A stretch of DNA of 64,000 nt from Capsicum annuum (lineage: Eukaryota; Streptophyta; Magnoliopsida; Solanales; Solanaceae). The stretch is taken from contig NC_061115.1 of NCBI RefSeq assembly GCF_002878395.1, positions 98,486,799 to 98,550,798 of the forward strand, in the 5' to 3' direction. The first letter of the stretch is position 1. Each line of letters opens with the position of its first letter. Shown one piece after another: positions 25,244 through 38,085 of this stretch. The notes below the pieces were generated by a model. It did not search any database, was not told where the DNA came from, and saw only the letters and a list, made by a program, of their open reading frames with translations. The position numbers were made by a program, and so were the translations under genes.

Positions 25244-27633
25244 TGAAATACCCTCTATTTTGACTCTTAGAAATTTCCTGAGTTTGAACTCTTTGGACAT
25301 CATACGACTCATGCTTACTAGTCGTATAATGTGGGTACGGATTAGGAGTCTTGGTTGTATATTACTCAGTGTGGTTTTGGTTCTTCTGAGTCCAAGGCTT
25401 TAGTGGAAATAAAACTAATCGTATGATGATGTTACGAGACAGAATGTGGACACATATGATTCTCATTGTGTCAAGCCCTTGGTCGGATTCCTAGGGTATG
25501 GTTTAAGGTTACAAATAATAGGTTATGGTTATGAGTTGGCCCTTGTGGTTGTATTGATGACAGTGTTAGAGTCTAACTTGCTGCCTGGGGTACGAGTGAA
25601 GGATATCACTTGTATGTTTTGGGTACGGTTAGGTTTGTTTAGTCGTACCCTACTGCGCCCATTTTTCATCTTTTAATTTGACGGTATTCTGAACATTTCC
25701 CAGCCCAAAACCCTAAAGTCTTGATGGCTTATATCATATTGTATCCTCCCATAACACACTTTGAAAGATAAAAACACTCCTTAAACTTTATCTAAACTCT
25801 CTCAAGAAGATTGTGCTAGGTTTCTTCAAGGTGATCATCTAGAGGTTTAAGGATCAAGATCTCTCCATGAATCTTCATAAATAAGGCATGTTACTCCTCC
25901 CTCATTGTTAGTTCAACTAAATTCATGTTTTAAAGAATGGTTTTCATGGAATAATTGTGATTTTGTGTTGTTTTGGAAATATATGTTGGGGGATTTGGTT
26001 ACTAATAGTTGGATGATGTTTCCCATATTCTATTTATGTTTTTTCATGTTACAATGTTGGTTTGAACGTTTGGTTGCATGAGAATGGTTAGTTGGTTCTT
26101 AGTTTAGGTTTCGAAAACTATATGCCATCAACAAGTTTTTTAAAATGACTGTGAGAATTGTTTTATCACATAGTTTGGATTTTATTGTAAACCTTGCATT
26201 GCATAATATGGTAATGGAAGCTAAATTGGTTTGGCTGGTTTTAAATGGTTGGGAAAGGCCTTGGTGGCCATAAAACCCAAATTGATCATTTTAGAATAGA
26301 AATTGGCAATAAACACAACCCACTTGCATAATTGTTTTTGGTTTATGCATTACTACTTGGTTTGGTTTGTTTCTTGAGATCAATGCATGGCATAAATGCT
26401 TAATTGGTTAAGGATGGTTTTGAAAAACTTTTGGGTATATGGGAATGCCCTAAGTGAACTTATACTAAAAACCTTGTGGGGGTACATGGGAATTACCCAA
26501 GTGATTTTAATAATAGGGTCTGCGGGGTACATGTGAATTACTTAAGTGTTGGCTAACGACATTGCTTGCAAGCTATAGTCGGTATGAAGATAGCACTTTA
26601 TAATGCCTCAACAATTCACTTATGGAATTGGTGGTTTGGTTATGTGTTAAATATTTTAATTGTGAAATAATAGCGGGTTGTGACAACTAGCCGTGAAGGT
26701 GTGAGTCTAAAAGGTTGAAACTGGAAACTCATGTTTTCCGACATGAGGATTGTCTTTATGACCATGTACTTTTGGGGTACAAGGGAATCCCACAAGTAGA
26801 TATGTATCATAAAGGGAGAAGGGTACAAGGGAATCCCCTACCCTATTATATCTCTAGTTCGTATGGCTGCACACACTGGGGTCCATCCATGGGGTAATAC
26901 TTTACCCATATAGCCCATGGGTGGATAATGACTTTAAAGGTACACAACCTAGGTTAACATTTCAAATGCATGATAAACCCGATTCCCTTTCCCAACATAA
27001 TATATATATATAAATATTTGTGCATGTAATTACATATGGTTATTTACTTTGATTTTGAATAATGACATTATTTTATCCTTACTCCTGAGTACATACTAGC
27101 ATTCACCCTATAACTCATCTTCGGGCATTCTATTCGCACACGATGCAGGAATCGGCCATGCTATCACACCTCTTACTTAGTGACTTGGTGATTTAGGGAC
27201 AGCTTGAGTTAGACTTAAGTAGTGAGTTTCTAATCTTCATAAGTCCCATTTCATGTTATGGTTTACCTTATGCTTTTACTATTCTTTTGACATTTGTTTT
27301 TGGCTATGGTCGGGGGCAAGTCCCGACTAGGTATTCTTGGTCATTGCTTAGAGGCTTTGTATGGACTATTGTGGACTTGGGTATGGAATGGATATGGTTT
27401 TGGTTATTGTTAGGTTTGGGTTGCTATTGGATAATTTGACTTGGTTTGGTTGGTCTCGATTATAGACCTATCCCAAAGTCATTACTTTTTAAATTACTCT
27501 ACCTTGGTATATGTTTGGAATTCGTCAAACGCAGGGTATATGTTGGTTGGTTTGTTTGGGTATCAGGGGTGGTCTCCGGTCCTTGTTGGACTTGTGATAC
27601 CCATATGACAAGGCCCTGGTTTTGTTCGTGTCA
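25244..27633 (+). mobile_element. Ty3/gypsy LTR-B (3' LTR)
   Basis: 2390 bases from TGAAATACCCTC to TTCGTGTCA, homologous to LTR-A and to the partial LTR-C. It carries an early block with ATACGACTCATG, TAGTCGTATAAT, GGTACGAGTG and AGTCGTACCC. It also has the GGGGTACA...CCCC palindrome series (26440-26850), and the R/U5 block GGGGCAAGTCCCGACTAG followed by TTAGAGGCTTT near 27312-27360. What follows at 27634 is not a primer site but a repeat also found after LTR-C, so LTR-B is terminal. Confidence 0.85.
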
Positions 27634-28330
27634 GTTCTGGACATGATGAGGATGTTGGATTTTCCATCCGAGGTTATTTCGACCAAATATGAGTCCTACA
27701 TCCGTATTTTGATTTTTTAACTTTCTGACCAATAGGTTGAAATGAGCTCGAGTGCATTAAGACTCAAACCAAAGGTCTACATAGACTAAAATCGATATTC
27801 TTGATCTACTAGCGCAGTCGGAATTTGTATCCTACAACATTTCTTTGAACTTTTGCTCGGTGGCCATTTAAAACCAGTAAAGACTTCAAAATAGGGAGTT
27901 GGCTATAAAAACCAAACGAAGTTCTCGATAACTGAACCGTCAGTCCCAACAAGTCATAATTTACTTGGGCAGTTATGGAGTCAGTCAAACGGTGAAGATA
28001 AGCAAAAATACAAAAAATGGCCAAAAGAGCCATTACAATATCCACTACTAAAAGTACTTTCATCCCTGAAAGTCAATAGATAGAAAGAATCTCAAAAGCT
28101 TAAAAGGATGAGGTAGTGGTCCACATGCTCTCAACAAGACTTCCTAGGTAGCGTCTACAAAGAGAGAACACTTGGAAAGGGATTTTGCCACAGGTATACC
28201 TTTTTCAACGAGCACTCTCATTCTACTTCTAAACAGCTAAAACTCAACTTAACCGCTAACTGGACTAAAACTGATCCAAGAAGGTTGAGGTATGCACATC
28301 TGAACTACAACAAGCTTATACCATCAATAT
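27634..28330. repeat. Flanking repeat shared with 39500-40185
   Basis: It matches the sequence after LTR-C from the LTR end to ACAACAA(G/A)CTTATACCATC (about 700 bases). Shared landmarks are AAAATGACCAAAAGRGTCATT, CATTACAATATCCACTA and CTAAAACTCAACTTAACC. The identical LTR/flank junction shows that B and C descend from one insertion that was later copied as a unit. Part of it (27680-27800) also resembles 10005-10122, left of LTR-A. No coding potential was seen. Confidence 0.7.
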
Positions 28331-29947
28331 ATTTACATAAATCAATAAAGGCTCATCCGAGAAAAATCCAAACCATGTCATGAGTCATGCCACCAAATCC
28401 AAATCAAAATATACACTCCCTTTTCCAATTTGCACCTGCTATCCATTTTTAGCCAAGAAGAAAATAACCTGAGTCTCGCCCGCACAGTCTCATCACAGAG
28501 AACTCAAAGAACTGAAGCAGGCACACTGAAAACCCATATGGCAAAAATGGGAATAAGCCTCAAAACCTACAAACCTACTAACTAAACTCTATAAGGAATC
28601 TTGAAATAGTTTATCATGGTTACTATGAGAACCTTTATTAAGGAAATCCCTACCTCAAGACATATGACCATGAAAATCTCCCTATTGGTGTATGATTTTG
28701 GCATTACCAATCTAGGTACCCCAGCAAATAATTAGAATAATTTTAGCATGATCCATAATACTATAAATTATACTATCTAAAACTACTAGCTATGTTGTCT
28801 CCAACTAATAATAGCTTATTAGAACCTTACCAACTTTTTATCCTCTTAGGCTCTATCAAAATTATAGCAGTGTAATATATAGATAATGCATAAAAGCATG
28901 CCTCATAATATATAATAGTCATGAAGCCTTGATCTAAGTGATCACACTTATCTCTCATCTATTTTCTCAAGTTATAAGGCACAAATGTCTCCAAATAAAT
29001 CTTAAAAAGTTGGGTCATTCTTAAGGGAGAGGAACCTACTAGTATATAACTAAGAAGAGATTTTTACTTTTGCCTAGACACATTATACAACTAGTAGATA
29101 GCATAGCAACACCATGGAACTCAAGAAGATTGTGGTTATGTAACCTTTCCTAGCAATCAATCAAAATCACATAATCATCCTCACTAATAGCAACACTGAA
29201 CTTGATAGGGGCCAATTAAATATATCTCTCATATCCCTTTTACTCATTAACAAACATCATAGGACTAAAATCTATGCATGGAACTATGTCTAGTAGGGAA
29301 ATTTTTAATACGTAGGGCGACATCAGTAGTTAGATATACCTATAGAGTCTAGAAACCATATGCAAGAGCCTACCCTGGCAGTTGACACCTTTTGTACATC
29401 TGGTGTGCTCGATAGAATACCTATATAAGGAGTGCCATCAAAAATTCGGATAAAAAATACTGCAATACAAGAGTATCAACAAAACCTATATGTCATAGGC
29501 TAGTACCTTATCTTTTTGAATGATAAGCCTTCTCATCTTGATTAATCTTAAGCTTGTGAGAGGCCTCTCTATCTTTTATTTTAGATAGAGCCACTCCTTA
29601 TTCTTGGCCTCTACTTCTATATCAATTGGGGGCAATACCCCACCCTTTAACTAGGGAACCAATAGTGGGTATTGGCTTAACTTTCTCAACAACCTTTGAT
29701 CTAGTCCTCACCATCAATTTAGGAAAGAGTGAAATATAAGTTTTAATTTCTATGCATGAACAAAATGCGTGATGAGGAATAATTTAAGAGAAGTTTTCAT
29801 AAAAATATCTTATAGCCTTCCCTAGATAGATACAAACATCATTGTATAAATATACTAGACACTATTATATATCCTTCATTTTTACTCATGAAACTAATAA
29901 ACCTAAAACTCTCACACAAATTTATCTTAATCTATAATATAAAATCG
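28331..29947. other. Unrecognised, probably worn repeat
   Basis: 1.6 kb with no long frame and no motif I know on either strand. On the minus strand, 29100-29260 gives a stretch reading DDYVILIDCQERLHNH with LLEFHGVAMLSTSCI after it, which has amino-acid-like composition but which I could not assign. It may be an old retroelement coding relic. Confidence 0.25.
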
Positions 29948-30651
29948 TGATGACACCTACCGTATCAGAACCTTGGGCAGGTGATCCCAATACTAAATAA
30001 GATACAAAATTAGAAAAGAACCAGATAAAAGCCAAATATGAGACTTAAGCTAAACTCAGGCTAAATATATTTATAAACCTACTCTAAAATCTGAACAAAC
30101 TATAACCCAAATCGAAGATGTAGTGTCCTAAATAAAAAGCACTAATAAACTAACATAAAACCTTCTAATACCTATGTCTTTCTTTAAAAAGTAAAATAAA
30201 GACAAGATAATAGAAATAAGGGGGGGTGGAATAATGCTATAGATGAGAAGCTCGCTCGTACACCTAATAGCTTCAACATAGTATGATCTCAAACTTGGTG
30301 GGCTGCATCGGTATTGGGATTAGTATTGAAAGATACAGAAAGTAGGAAATAGTAAAGTCCACTTGTACTTAGTAGACATCATAGGATGAAAAAGAAAAGT
30401 TGAAAATAAAATATATAAAGGAAACTATTTGCAACACTTCCACCTAAAAATATAATAATTTCCAATGGTGGCCCAAGTTGTAAAACTACAAAATAATGTA
30501 TATGCTACAATAATAAGAACTACAAAAGAGAAAAATACATAACAACACACATAAAAAAAGGCTAGGTACACGATATCAAACATATAAAAGAAATGTAAGT
30601 GATGCAATGCAATGTAATGGCCCAGATTAATGTCTTGATGCTATCTTACAT
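29948..30651 (-). repeat. LTR-like repeat, second copy of the 1-870 type
   Basis: It opens with CGTGATGACACCTACCGTAT, like the second part of the TGTCACGACCC openings, with the first bases lost. It then follows the 1-870 sequence to GATGCAATGCAATGTAATGG. It ends where a TGTAATGACCC start in the opposite orientation begins at 30652, so the two form a back-to-back pair. Confidence 0.6.
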
Positions 30652-33600
30652 TGTAATGACCCACTAGGTCATTTCCTCAATTTGCACACATTCTCGATGT
30701 TTCAAGACTTACCAAAGTTGCTATAGGTTATTTTTGACTTTTAAAATATCTTGCTTTAGTTATTGGATAGTTCTTTTGGGTTTTAGGCTCATGTCTTTAT
30801 TTTAAAGCTTTTAGTATTATAGAATTAGTCTCAAACAAAAACTAATAGTAAACAACCTTAGATGAGAAGTCCTATAGTGCCATCAGCTCTGGCACATTGA
30901 TTTTAGGCTAAGAAGACCTTTAGTTCAGGTCTTGAGGCATACTGACTCATTTTGGGCTATTGGGAAGATTATATGAAAAGTAGAACTATAGGTTTGGGCC
31001 CCATATTTAGTCAAAATAATCTTTGATAGAAATTTTGATGGTTTCATTGAGTCAGGAACATAAAATTTAGTATGGAAGCATTGTTTGTTTATGTGAATGA
31101 GGTTCTAAATAAATCTTGAGCACCCGATCAGAGTCTATTTTTAGACTTAAAAAAATGTTATGTCTGATATGTGGTATGACTTCTTTAGAGGTCATAAGGA
31201 CACTTTACCAACATGTGTTTTAGTGTTCATGAGCTACTCTAGTAACCTTGGGTCCTTTTTAGTGGTGCGAGACACTTAAGGAGGCACCACTTTAGCAATA
31301 CCCATGACCCTAACGCATGACTGCTCTAGCAGACTTGTGCTTCTTAAATAGTAGCCGATTAAATGGACAAGTAGTAGTGTTAGAGGAACCTGGGGGATGT
31401 TAAATCCACATTCTAAATTTAATTTTACTCATTCTTTCTTAACTATTTCTACACTATTTTGAGAGCTTAAAGTAAGAGAAAAAGTGGGAATCACCCATTG
31501 AAGCTACGGTAAGATAGCCTGACACTTGTTGTTCTATTCCAATTATTTTTATCGTCAATTTCAAGTTAAACTTTCGAAATTAGTTCCTTGATTCCCTAAA
31601 ACTTAGGGGATGATTTGTGACCCGATTCATGCACCATTTGTGCATAAATTTTGAGCACACATTCTTTATTCTTTGAGGGACCTCATGACAGATTCAATTT
31701 TAGATTCCTTTTGCAGGGTCCATGGGCCAATTCTTGATACAAATTCAACCCGACCCTTTATATATAAATATGGGTCTCATTTTAAACTTTATAATGTGTT
31801 GATCACTATTTTGATAAGTGGCTGCATTTTGATATCTTAGAGCAAAAATAGATGATTTGTGGATGATTCAAGTACTTGTAATTTGGCATCAAGGTAGGCT
31901 TCTATCTACTCTTTCTATGAGATAGTGTATGACATATATTGCATGTTAGGTTAAGATATTATGACATGGTTATAGGTAGGATATCCTACCATGACTTAGC
32001 CTGATATATAAGTTTGCTTATAGAAGGGTGAATCGACCCTCAAGATGGAAAATTTATTTTGCCTGTAGGATCTTATTACCCTAGGATACTAGCATACTAG
32101 ACATAGTTGAGGCTAAAAATCCTTTAGTATAAGGTTTATTACTTGACTAGGTTGATTATCATGATTTCCTAGATTATGATATTATTGTTATGCAAGTTGT
32201 ATATCATTTGTCTTGAGGTCATGATTACAAGATTAGTTGGACTCCGAGTGAGTGATATGTCCTTGTAAAGGATGTGGTTTAGTGGATGAACTCTTATATG
32301 TTTATGATTTTAATGATTGGATATTGTTTATAGCATGCATAGAGTTTGGTATATTCATGCTTACTTAGTGGTACGATTCTAACCAAAAACATGGTTTTAT
32401 TACTATTTTCCTAAAAAGGGATTTGTTCTCACTATTCATTTTTAAATAGATTCTTTGGAAATTATACCACCTCAATGGATGACTTATGAGATTTTGGAAA
32501 CTAGAAATAATGTTTTAGAAATCAAATTGAGGTAGATTTCACTCCATGGTTTTACCACTACTATTTACTTCGGCTGACAGAGATTTCGACCCTTTCTACA
32601 CATTTACGATAATTTAGTCCCAGAGTCTACCCTAAGCAACTATATTTATGGACATACACTTTTTTACCCATGGTTTGAGTCTATGTATTTATTATATATA
32701 CATCTCTAAGGTATAGGATAGAGTCTATTGATGATGATGACTAGAATCCTGTATTAAGACCAAGCTAGTGTATACAGATACTCCCAAACAACCTGGGGGC
32801 CCTTCGTCTATAATCCATTGTGCCATAGATTAGAGGTTTTCATAGGTATTACCTTTGTGATCCATCAGCTGGAGGGGGTGTATACACTGGGTTACATGAT
32901 GGAACTTAGATCAATTATGGTATTATAGATTTACTTGCATTTATTTATGCATACACATTTCTTATCACTAGTATATTGTTAGGTCCCTATATCTATCAGC
33001 CTTGTTGGGGTTGCATAGGTATAGATTATGAGTATTTCTTGTTTTGTGTAGTATGTTGACTGAACCTTTTAATTTATGGGGTCCAATTAAGGTATTATTG
33101 TCCAAACTAGTCGGTTACCTTATTGTTATTATTATGGTTAGTTCATCGTAAATTGATTATGGATTGATACTGAGGTTTGAGGTAGGATTCTGATTCCTTT
33201 TATTTTTATGATTATTATATTATGAACAATTATATCATGGTTAGACATTGTAACTATAGGCTTAGATCCTGCAAATAATAGCTTCCCTCCTAGGCTAAGA
33301 TTCCCTAGAGAGATTAGGTTGTCTGTATATATATAGTGCTTTAGTTCTTGAGTAAGGATAGAATAGGATAGTTCATCCTTATTGTGTCCTTAGTGTTATT
33401 ATGTTAGCTTCTTGTATATTTGGTAGTAGCTTACATTACTACTGTATGTTATCTATATTAGCATTGCCTTTGGATCTTAGTAGGTAGTTGCCTACTGAGT
33501 ACCACTTTTTTGGTACTCATACTACTTTCTGCAGCCTGTAGATCATAGTAAGGGTTCTCTCTACTATTGTGTTCACATACAAAGTAGCTAAAGATCAAAG

Positions 33601-33897
33601 ATTTATGTTGAGTTCCGGGTGTTTGGAGTATTAGTATTCTCCCTCTTATGTATTAGATTGATATCTATGTTGTATTCAGAGGTGGGTGGTACATGTATAT
33701 TTGTTTAGTACTTTTTTTAGTATGCTTATTATATTTGAATCTCTTGTAGTGATTTTACGATGTTTTGGGACTTCTTGTATATATTAGTTTTTTATCGTAA
33801 TTATTTTATTATCTTCATACATTTCTCCTGGTAGTCAATTACTAGTGGTTTTGGACTATAGGTTGGATTACCTACTGGTGGATTATCGTAGGTGATG
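30652..33897 (+). mobile_element. LTR-like repeat of family T, copy T1
   Basis: It starts TGTAATGACCCACTAGGTCATT (arms AATGACC and GGTCATT form a 7 bp inverted repeat) and ends with TTACCTACTGGTGG then ATCGTAGGTGATG, the reverse complement of the family T opening at 5694. About 3.2 kb, non-coding. Its part from about 31330 on is duplicated at 40186-44230 (T2), and its end is present inverted at 5687-6120. The internal order matches between T1 and T2: GGACAAGTAGT, GGCTTCTATCTACT, AGTTGGACTCC, TTTCCTAAAAA, TATCAGCCTTGTT. Confidence 0.65.
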
Positions 33898-35690
33898 TTT
33901 TCCATATTACACCGCTTAAAACGTATAACACAGTCACATGTTAAATGTAGAACCTAACAAGGGTTGGATCAATCCCACAGAGAATAGGATAAAAATCAGT
34001 CAGGAGATTGTTTAGATCGCAAGAAAGTGCAATAAGTAAATTGGGGGTTTTGTAAGAACAACATTAACAGTAATTATCAAAGGAAATAGGGTTGTTATCA
34101 GTATGACAGGATCATTAGGATTGTGTTTCCCTTTATTTCTTAACTCTACAGACCTATTATACTTGTCAAACTATCTTGGTGGTTTGTATATGGAATCTAA
34201 CAAGTTATGTATAACCAAACTATCTCTGAACCTTGGTTTGGGTTAATCTCACTCGTATCCTCTTGGTCTTTGAGTGTTGCACTACTGATCATTATTCTGC
34301 ATCCCATTTTAACTATCTCCTTTCGGTTTGAACTAAATTAGATAAAGGCTGGTAGCTTCAAATTACTATTATTATATCTTATTCCCAATTACAACCTCTC
34401 TCTCGAGTTTGTATATAATACAGGCGGGTTCCTAACTTTCGTAACTGTCAAGAAAGAAGTCAATACAAAAGAAATCGCAATACATGCAAGAACACCAATC
34501 AAGAATAACTTTCAACTTCCTCTACTTTATTTATCCACTAGGGTTCTCATAAGAATAGTTCTGGGGTTTAGCTTCTCTTAATCCTAAGGACACCTATGGA
34601 ATTCATAATTGAAAAAATATGAATGAGCTCAAATATAATTAATAATGAAAACTGAAATCTTAACTTTATATCAAATCCTAAAAAATTAGAACAAGAATTC
34701 CAAGATCGAAAGTGTGTCGCAAAACTCAAAATAAAGTAATAAGTGTATAGAGTACATATACTATTCATGAAACATCTCATGGGTATATATACATTATAAA
34801 ACATAGAAAAACCCTATCTAAAACAAAGTAAGAAAATAGAGTCGACATCAACCTACAACCCCACATATGGGTCGTAGGTAGTACCTATGGTCCAAAGATG
34901 GGTTCGTAGGAATTAGAGTGTCCTTCAAGTCTTTCGAACCCTACCTATGGGGGATAACTATGGGGTCGTAGGTACCACGTACGCCTTGTACGTTTCCCTT
35001 TGTAGGAATCAAAAAATATTTAAACTTTAAGAGATTTGAGACTCAACCTACAGGACTGTAGGTACTACTTACAACAAGTAGGTAGGGCTCTTAGGTAGCC
35101 TTTTTACTACCTTTAATCACTTTTTGGTCTTTCTCTACTCCTAACTCTATTTTCCTGCAAAACCAACATAAAAACATATCACTTCTAAGAAAAGTACCTA
35201 CAGACTTGCATAATTTTATTATTGTAAGCATTGAATGTACCATGAAACCATGTTACATCAAGACCCTCAACTTAGAACATCTGTATGTGTTGAGGAAACT
35301 AACACATAATATAAATACATGATGCTTAACCATAAGAAACCTAAGGCACCTATGATAATTAACTCTATTTAGTTGTAATTACTTATCCCCTCATATTCAC
35401 GTCTTTCAAACCACTATATCGATGCATGTAGCATAACAATATGGCACAAAGGAATCAAGTGATAGAATTACATTAGTGCCAAACAACCAAGTTTATAAGG
35501 AATTTACACTACCCAAATAGATAAGCAGTAAACAATACAACCTATGCAGCCTCACATAAAATAATTCCAACTTTCACCATATAGTAATGCATGTCAATGC
35601 AAGGATGAATTCAAGACACTCACGATCTTAAAAAAAAGTCCCTACAAAGTGCATAAAATACCATAGGCTTGCCCTTATTTTCTATACCTT
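33898..35690. repeat. Unclassified non-coding repeat with GTCGTAGGTA motifs
   Basis: No pol motif. The opening (ATGTAGAACCTAACAAGGGT then GGATCAATCCCACAGAGAATAG) resembles a non-coding block often met in the long untranslated interiors of plant gypsy elements of the Tat/Athila side; this comparison is from memory. A cluster of GGGTCGTAGGTA, TGGGTTCGTAGGAAT, GGGGTCGTAGGTACC and GACTGTAGGTACTAC lies at 34868-35100. It is followed by ACATCAAGACCCTCAACTTA near 35257. Confidence 0.4.
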
Positions 35691-36595
35691 AGTTTTTCAA
35701 GAAGTTGGACTAGGATCATTTTTTAGGACTTTTCTAGGATTATAATGTAGGATTGGGGGAAGGTGTGGTACATTTGGTATATAGTGACTCACTCTCCTTG
35801 ACAGCACACATACATTATTGTCTCCTCTTATCAACCATACTTCTTTTATTTCTACCTTTTTCCTCTTTATTTCAAATTCAGATTGGGTGTGGTTTTCTAC
35901 CAACCCTGCATTTATTCACTTCTCTTTTTATTTTCATTATTCAATTTTTCCCCTTTTTTTATTCTTTTCTTTTCTTTTTGTTTCATACTTTTCTACTACA
36001 CCAAACCCTACTTTTTTTTCTTCTTTATTCAAAACCTTTCTTTATATCTATTTTCTAATATGCACTTCTATGATAGCCACCATCTACTAAGCTAATTTCC
36101 TAAGTTGAGGTGCACAATGTCTAAGGAGGGACCGAGGCTAAATTAGGTTCATTGTAATTAAATGGGAAGGTGAAAAGGTGAAAATAATGAAATACATCAA
36201 TTTAGGCATAAATCAGGGATCAAGGGATAGATACTTATTCTTATTTGGAAAGTCCTTTAGGCTAAGAGTTGACTGATTTAAAATAGTTTATGATCATGTA
36301 CAAACCAACTATACTACAAACTAGGCAAGACTAAGCAAGCAAGTTGTAGATTAAATGCACAAAGAGAACTAGGTATTGCCTTACACGCACATGGTACAAT
36401 GTTATATTATCAACTAAAATATTCTAGTTTATGCAATTCTAATCTTTGATTATTTTGTTCCTAATACTAATGCCATAACAAGATTCACACGATGGCCAAA
36501 CATATATTTATAACTACACACACACAATACAAAAATATTTTAGAGGGGTATCACATTTTCTCAAACACTTAAAATACAAGACAAAACATGACAAT
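35691..36595. other. Non-coding stretch with a pyrimidine-rich tract
   Basis: 35830-36060 is strongly T/C-rich on the plus strand, with runs of CTTTTT. Three overlapping frames of 70-101 codons exist there only because stops are rare in such composition; they encode F/L/S-rich strings with no domain. The rest shows nothing recognisable. Confidence 0.35.
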
Positions 36596-37105
36596 TGCAC
36601 TTAGCTTCCTTATTTTTCTTCTAATTAAACATACACAAAAAATGACACATAATAATAACTACACATGCCAGTTCTAACAAAGATAAAGTAGCCAATGGGA
36701 AAAGAAACATGGCAACACAAACCCTCAATGTGGTACACCCCCACTCCCGACTAAAAATAAACGTCTCAACTGCACTTAGGTTCCTTATTTTTTTTATCAA
36801 ATTAAACATAAACAATAATTTACACATAACAATACGTAAACATGATGGTTTTAACTAAGATAAAGTAGCCGACGAGAAAATAAACACAACAACAAAAATC
36901 CTACACCCCCATTCCTAATCGAAACAAAACATTTTGATTGCACTTAGGTTCTTTATTTTTCTTCTAATTAAACATAGACAACACATAAGACATAACAATA
37001 CCTAAACATGCTAGTTCTAAGTAAGATAAAGCAGATAAACAGAAAAGAAACATGGCAACAAAAGCCCTCAATTTTGATACATCCCCACCCCCAATTAAAA
37101 GCTAA
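36596..37105. repeat. Tandem repeat, 3 units of about 170 bp
   Basis: Units start at 36596, 36771 and 36939 with TGCACTTAGGTTCYTTATTT, then TAATTAAACATA, CACATAACAATA, TAAAGTAGCC or GCAGAT, AGAAACATGGCAACA, CCCTCAAT and CACCCCCAYTCC. Spacings are 175 and 168 bases. The unit length falls in the nucleosome-size range typical of plant satellites, but only three copies are here. Confidence 0.85.
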
Positions 37106-38085
37106 TGCATTGTCCCAATGCAAACTAGAAACTAAACAACAAAAGGGTGTAGGGATAAACCTAGGATGCTCAAAGCATCAGAAGTGGGCTCACCCTCATC
37201 TGGTGTATCATGTGGCTCATCATGAAGATGAGGTGGTTGTGCATGACTAGAATAGGTACCTAATTCTATTTTGACATGCCTATCCTCGTCCACCACACGC
37301 TAAACTCTCAACTTTGTGACAATTTTTTAAGGCCCATTTAAACATAATATGAGGGTCACCTAACTCCTCATTCTTACATACTATCTTATCCCCAATAGGT
37401 GAGTCCTTATCATTTTTAGAAAAAACATTAAAGATTAGTAGTAGAGGTCTTGGCAGTGGCTGTATAAAAGGACACCAAAGGGATAATTGGAAAGTGTGTC
37501 TTTTCTATAAAGTATACCTCTAATCTTAATATGCCCACCTCCTTGCATAGGCCCAATGAATCAAGAACCTAGGCTTGAGAAGTAGTGCTCTCATCCAAGC
37601 TTCCAAACTATCAATCTGTATATGTATCTCTCTCATGAACTTGTCTATAATGGCGAACATCCTTCCCTCAACTTTTGCCTTGAAAGCCTCAAATATGGTT
37701 TGGACCCATGGCTTAATCTGACCAAATAATATAGACAACTAGGTTTCTTTTTATAACTAGCGATCATCCAACTCCTACTGCTGATCTATCAGTTATTGTA
37801 CAAACTTCTAAGGCACACTTATAAAACTAAAAATGGGTGGTCTGGAGGGAAAAATAGAAGCTATGGTTAGTTCTAAAGTTCCTACAACCACATCATTACC
37901 TTTAGTAGTAGTAGGATCCATCCGTTGGCTGGTCATATCCACACCCCCAATTGGTGTTTGCCTCTCAACCTGCTCAGTCAATATAAAAGTCTCCATAAAG
38001 TGGACTGCACCTAAAATAAAATGAACGATTATGCTCTCTATGGTGCAATCGATTCAGTCACATCCTTAATTAGTACAATATCCTC
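37106..38085 (-). pseudogene. Possible retroelement ORF remnant
   Basis: On the minus strand, 37738-37526 reads FGQIKPWVQTIFEAFKAKVE then IDKFMREIHIQIDSLEAWM, a charged, coiled-coil-like pattern. It recalls short retrotransposon-borne accessory proteins common in Solanaceae genomes that have a helical segment followed by a proline-rich tail. The match is to general character only. 37808-37996 has a second frame in the same orientation. No catalytic motif was seen. It may belong to a Tat-like element whose other parts surround it. Confidence 0.3.

Noticed and set aside
30652..30672. Inverted repeat AATGACC/GGTCATT as a DNA-transposon terminus
   Set aside because: The partner end of the repeat does not carry the matching terminal repeat plus a target duplication, and the TGTAATGACCC start fits an LTR-type opening better.
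35753..36095. Three overlapping frames of 70-101 codons, possible small membrane protein
   Set aside because: All three arise from one T/C-rich tract in different frames; F/L/S strings with no signal-peptide architecture.
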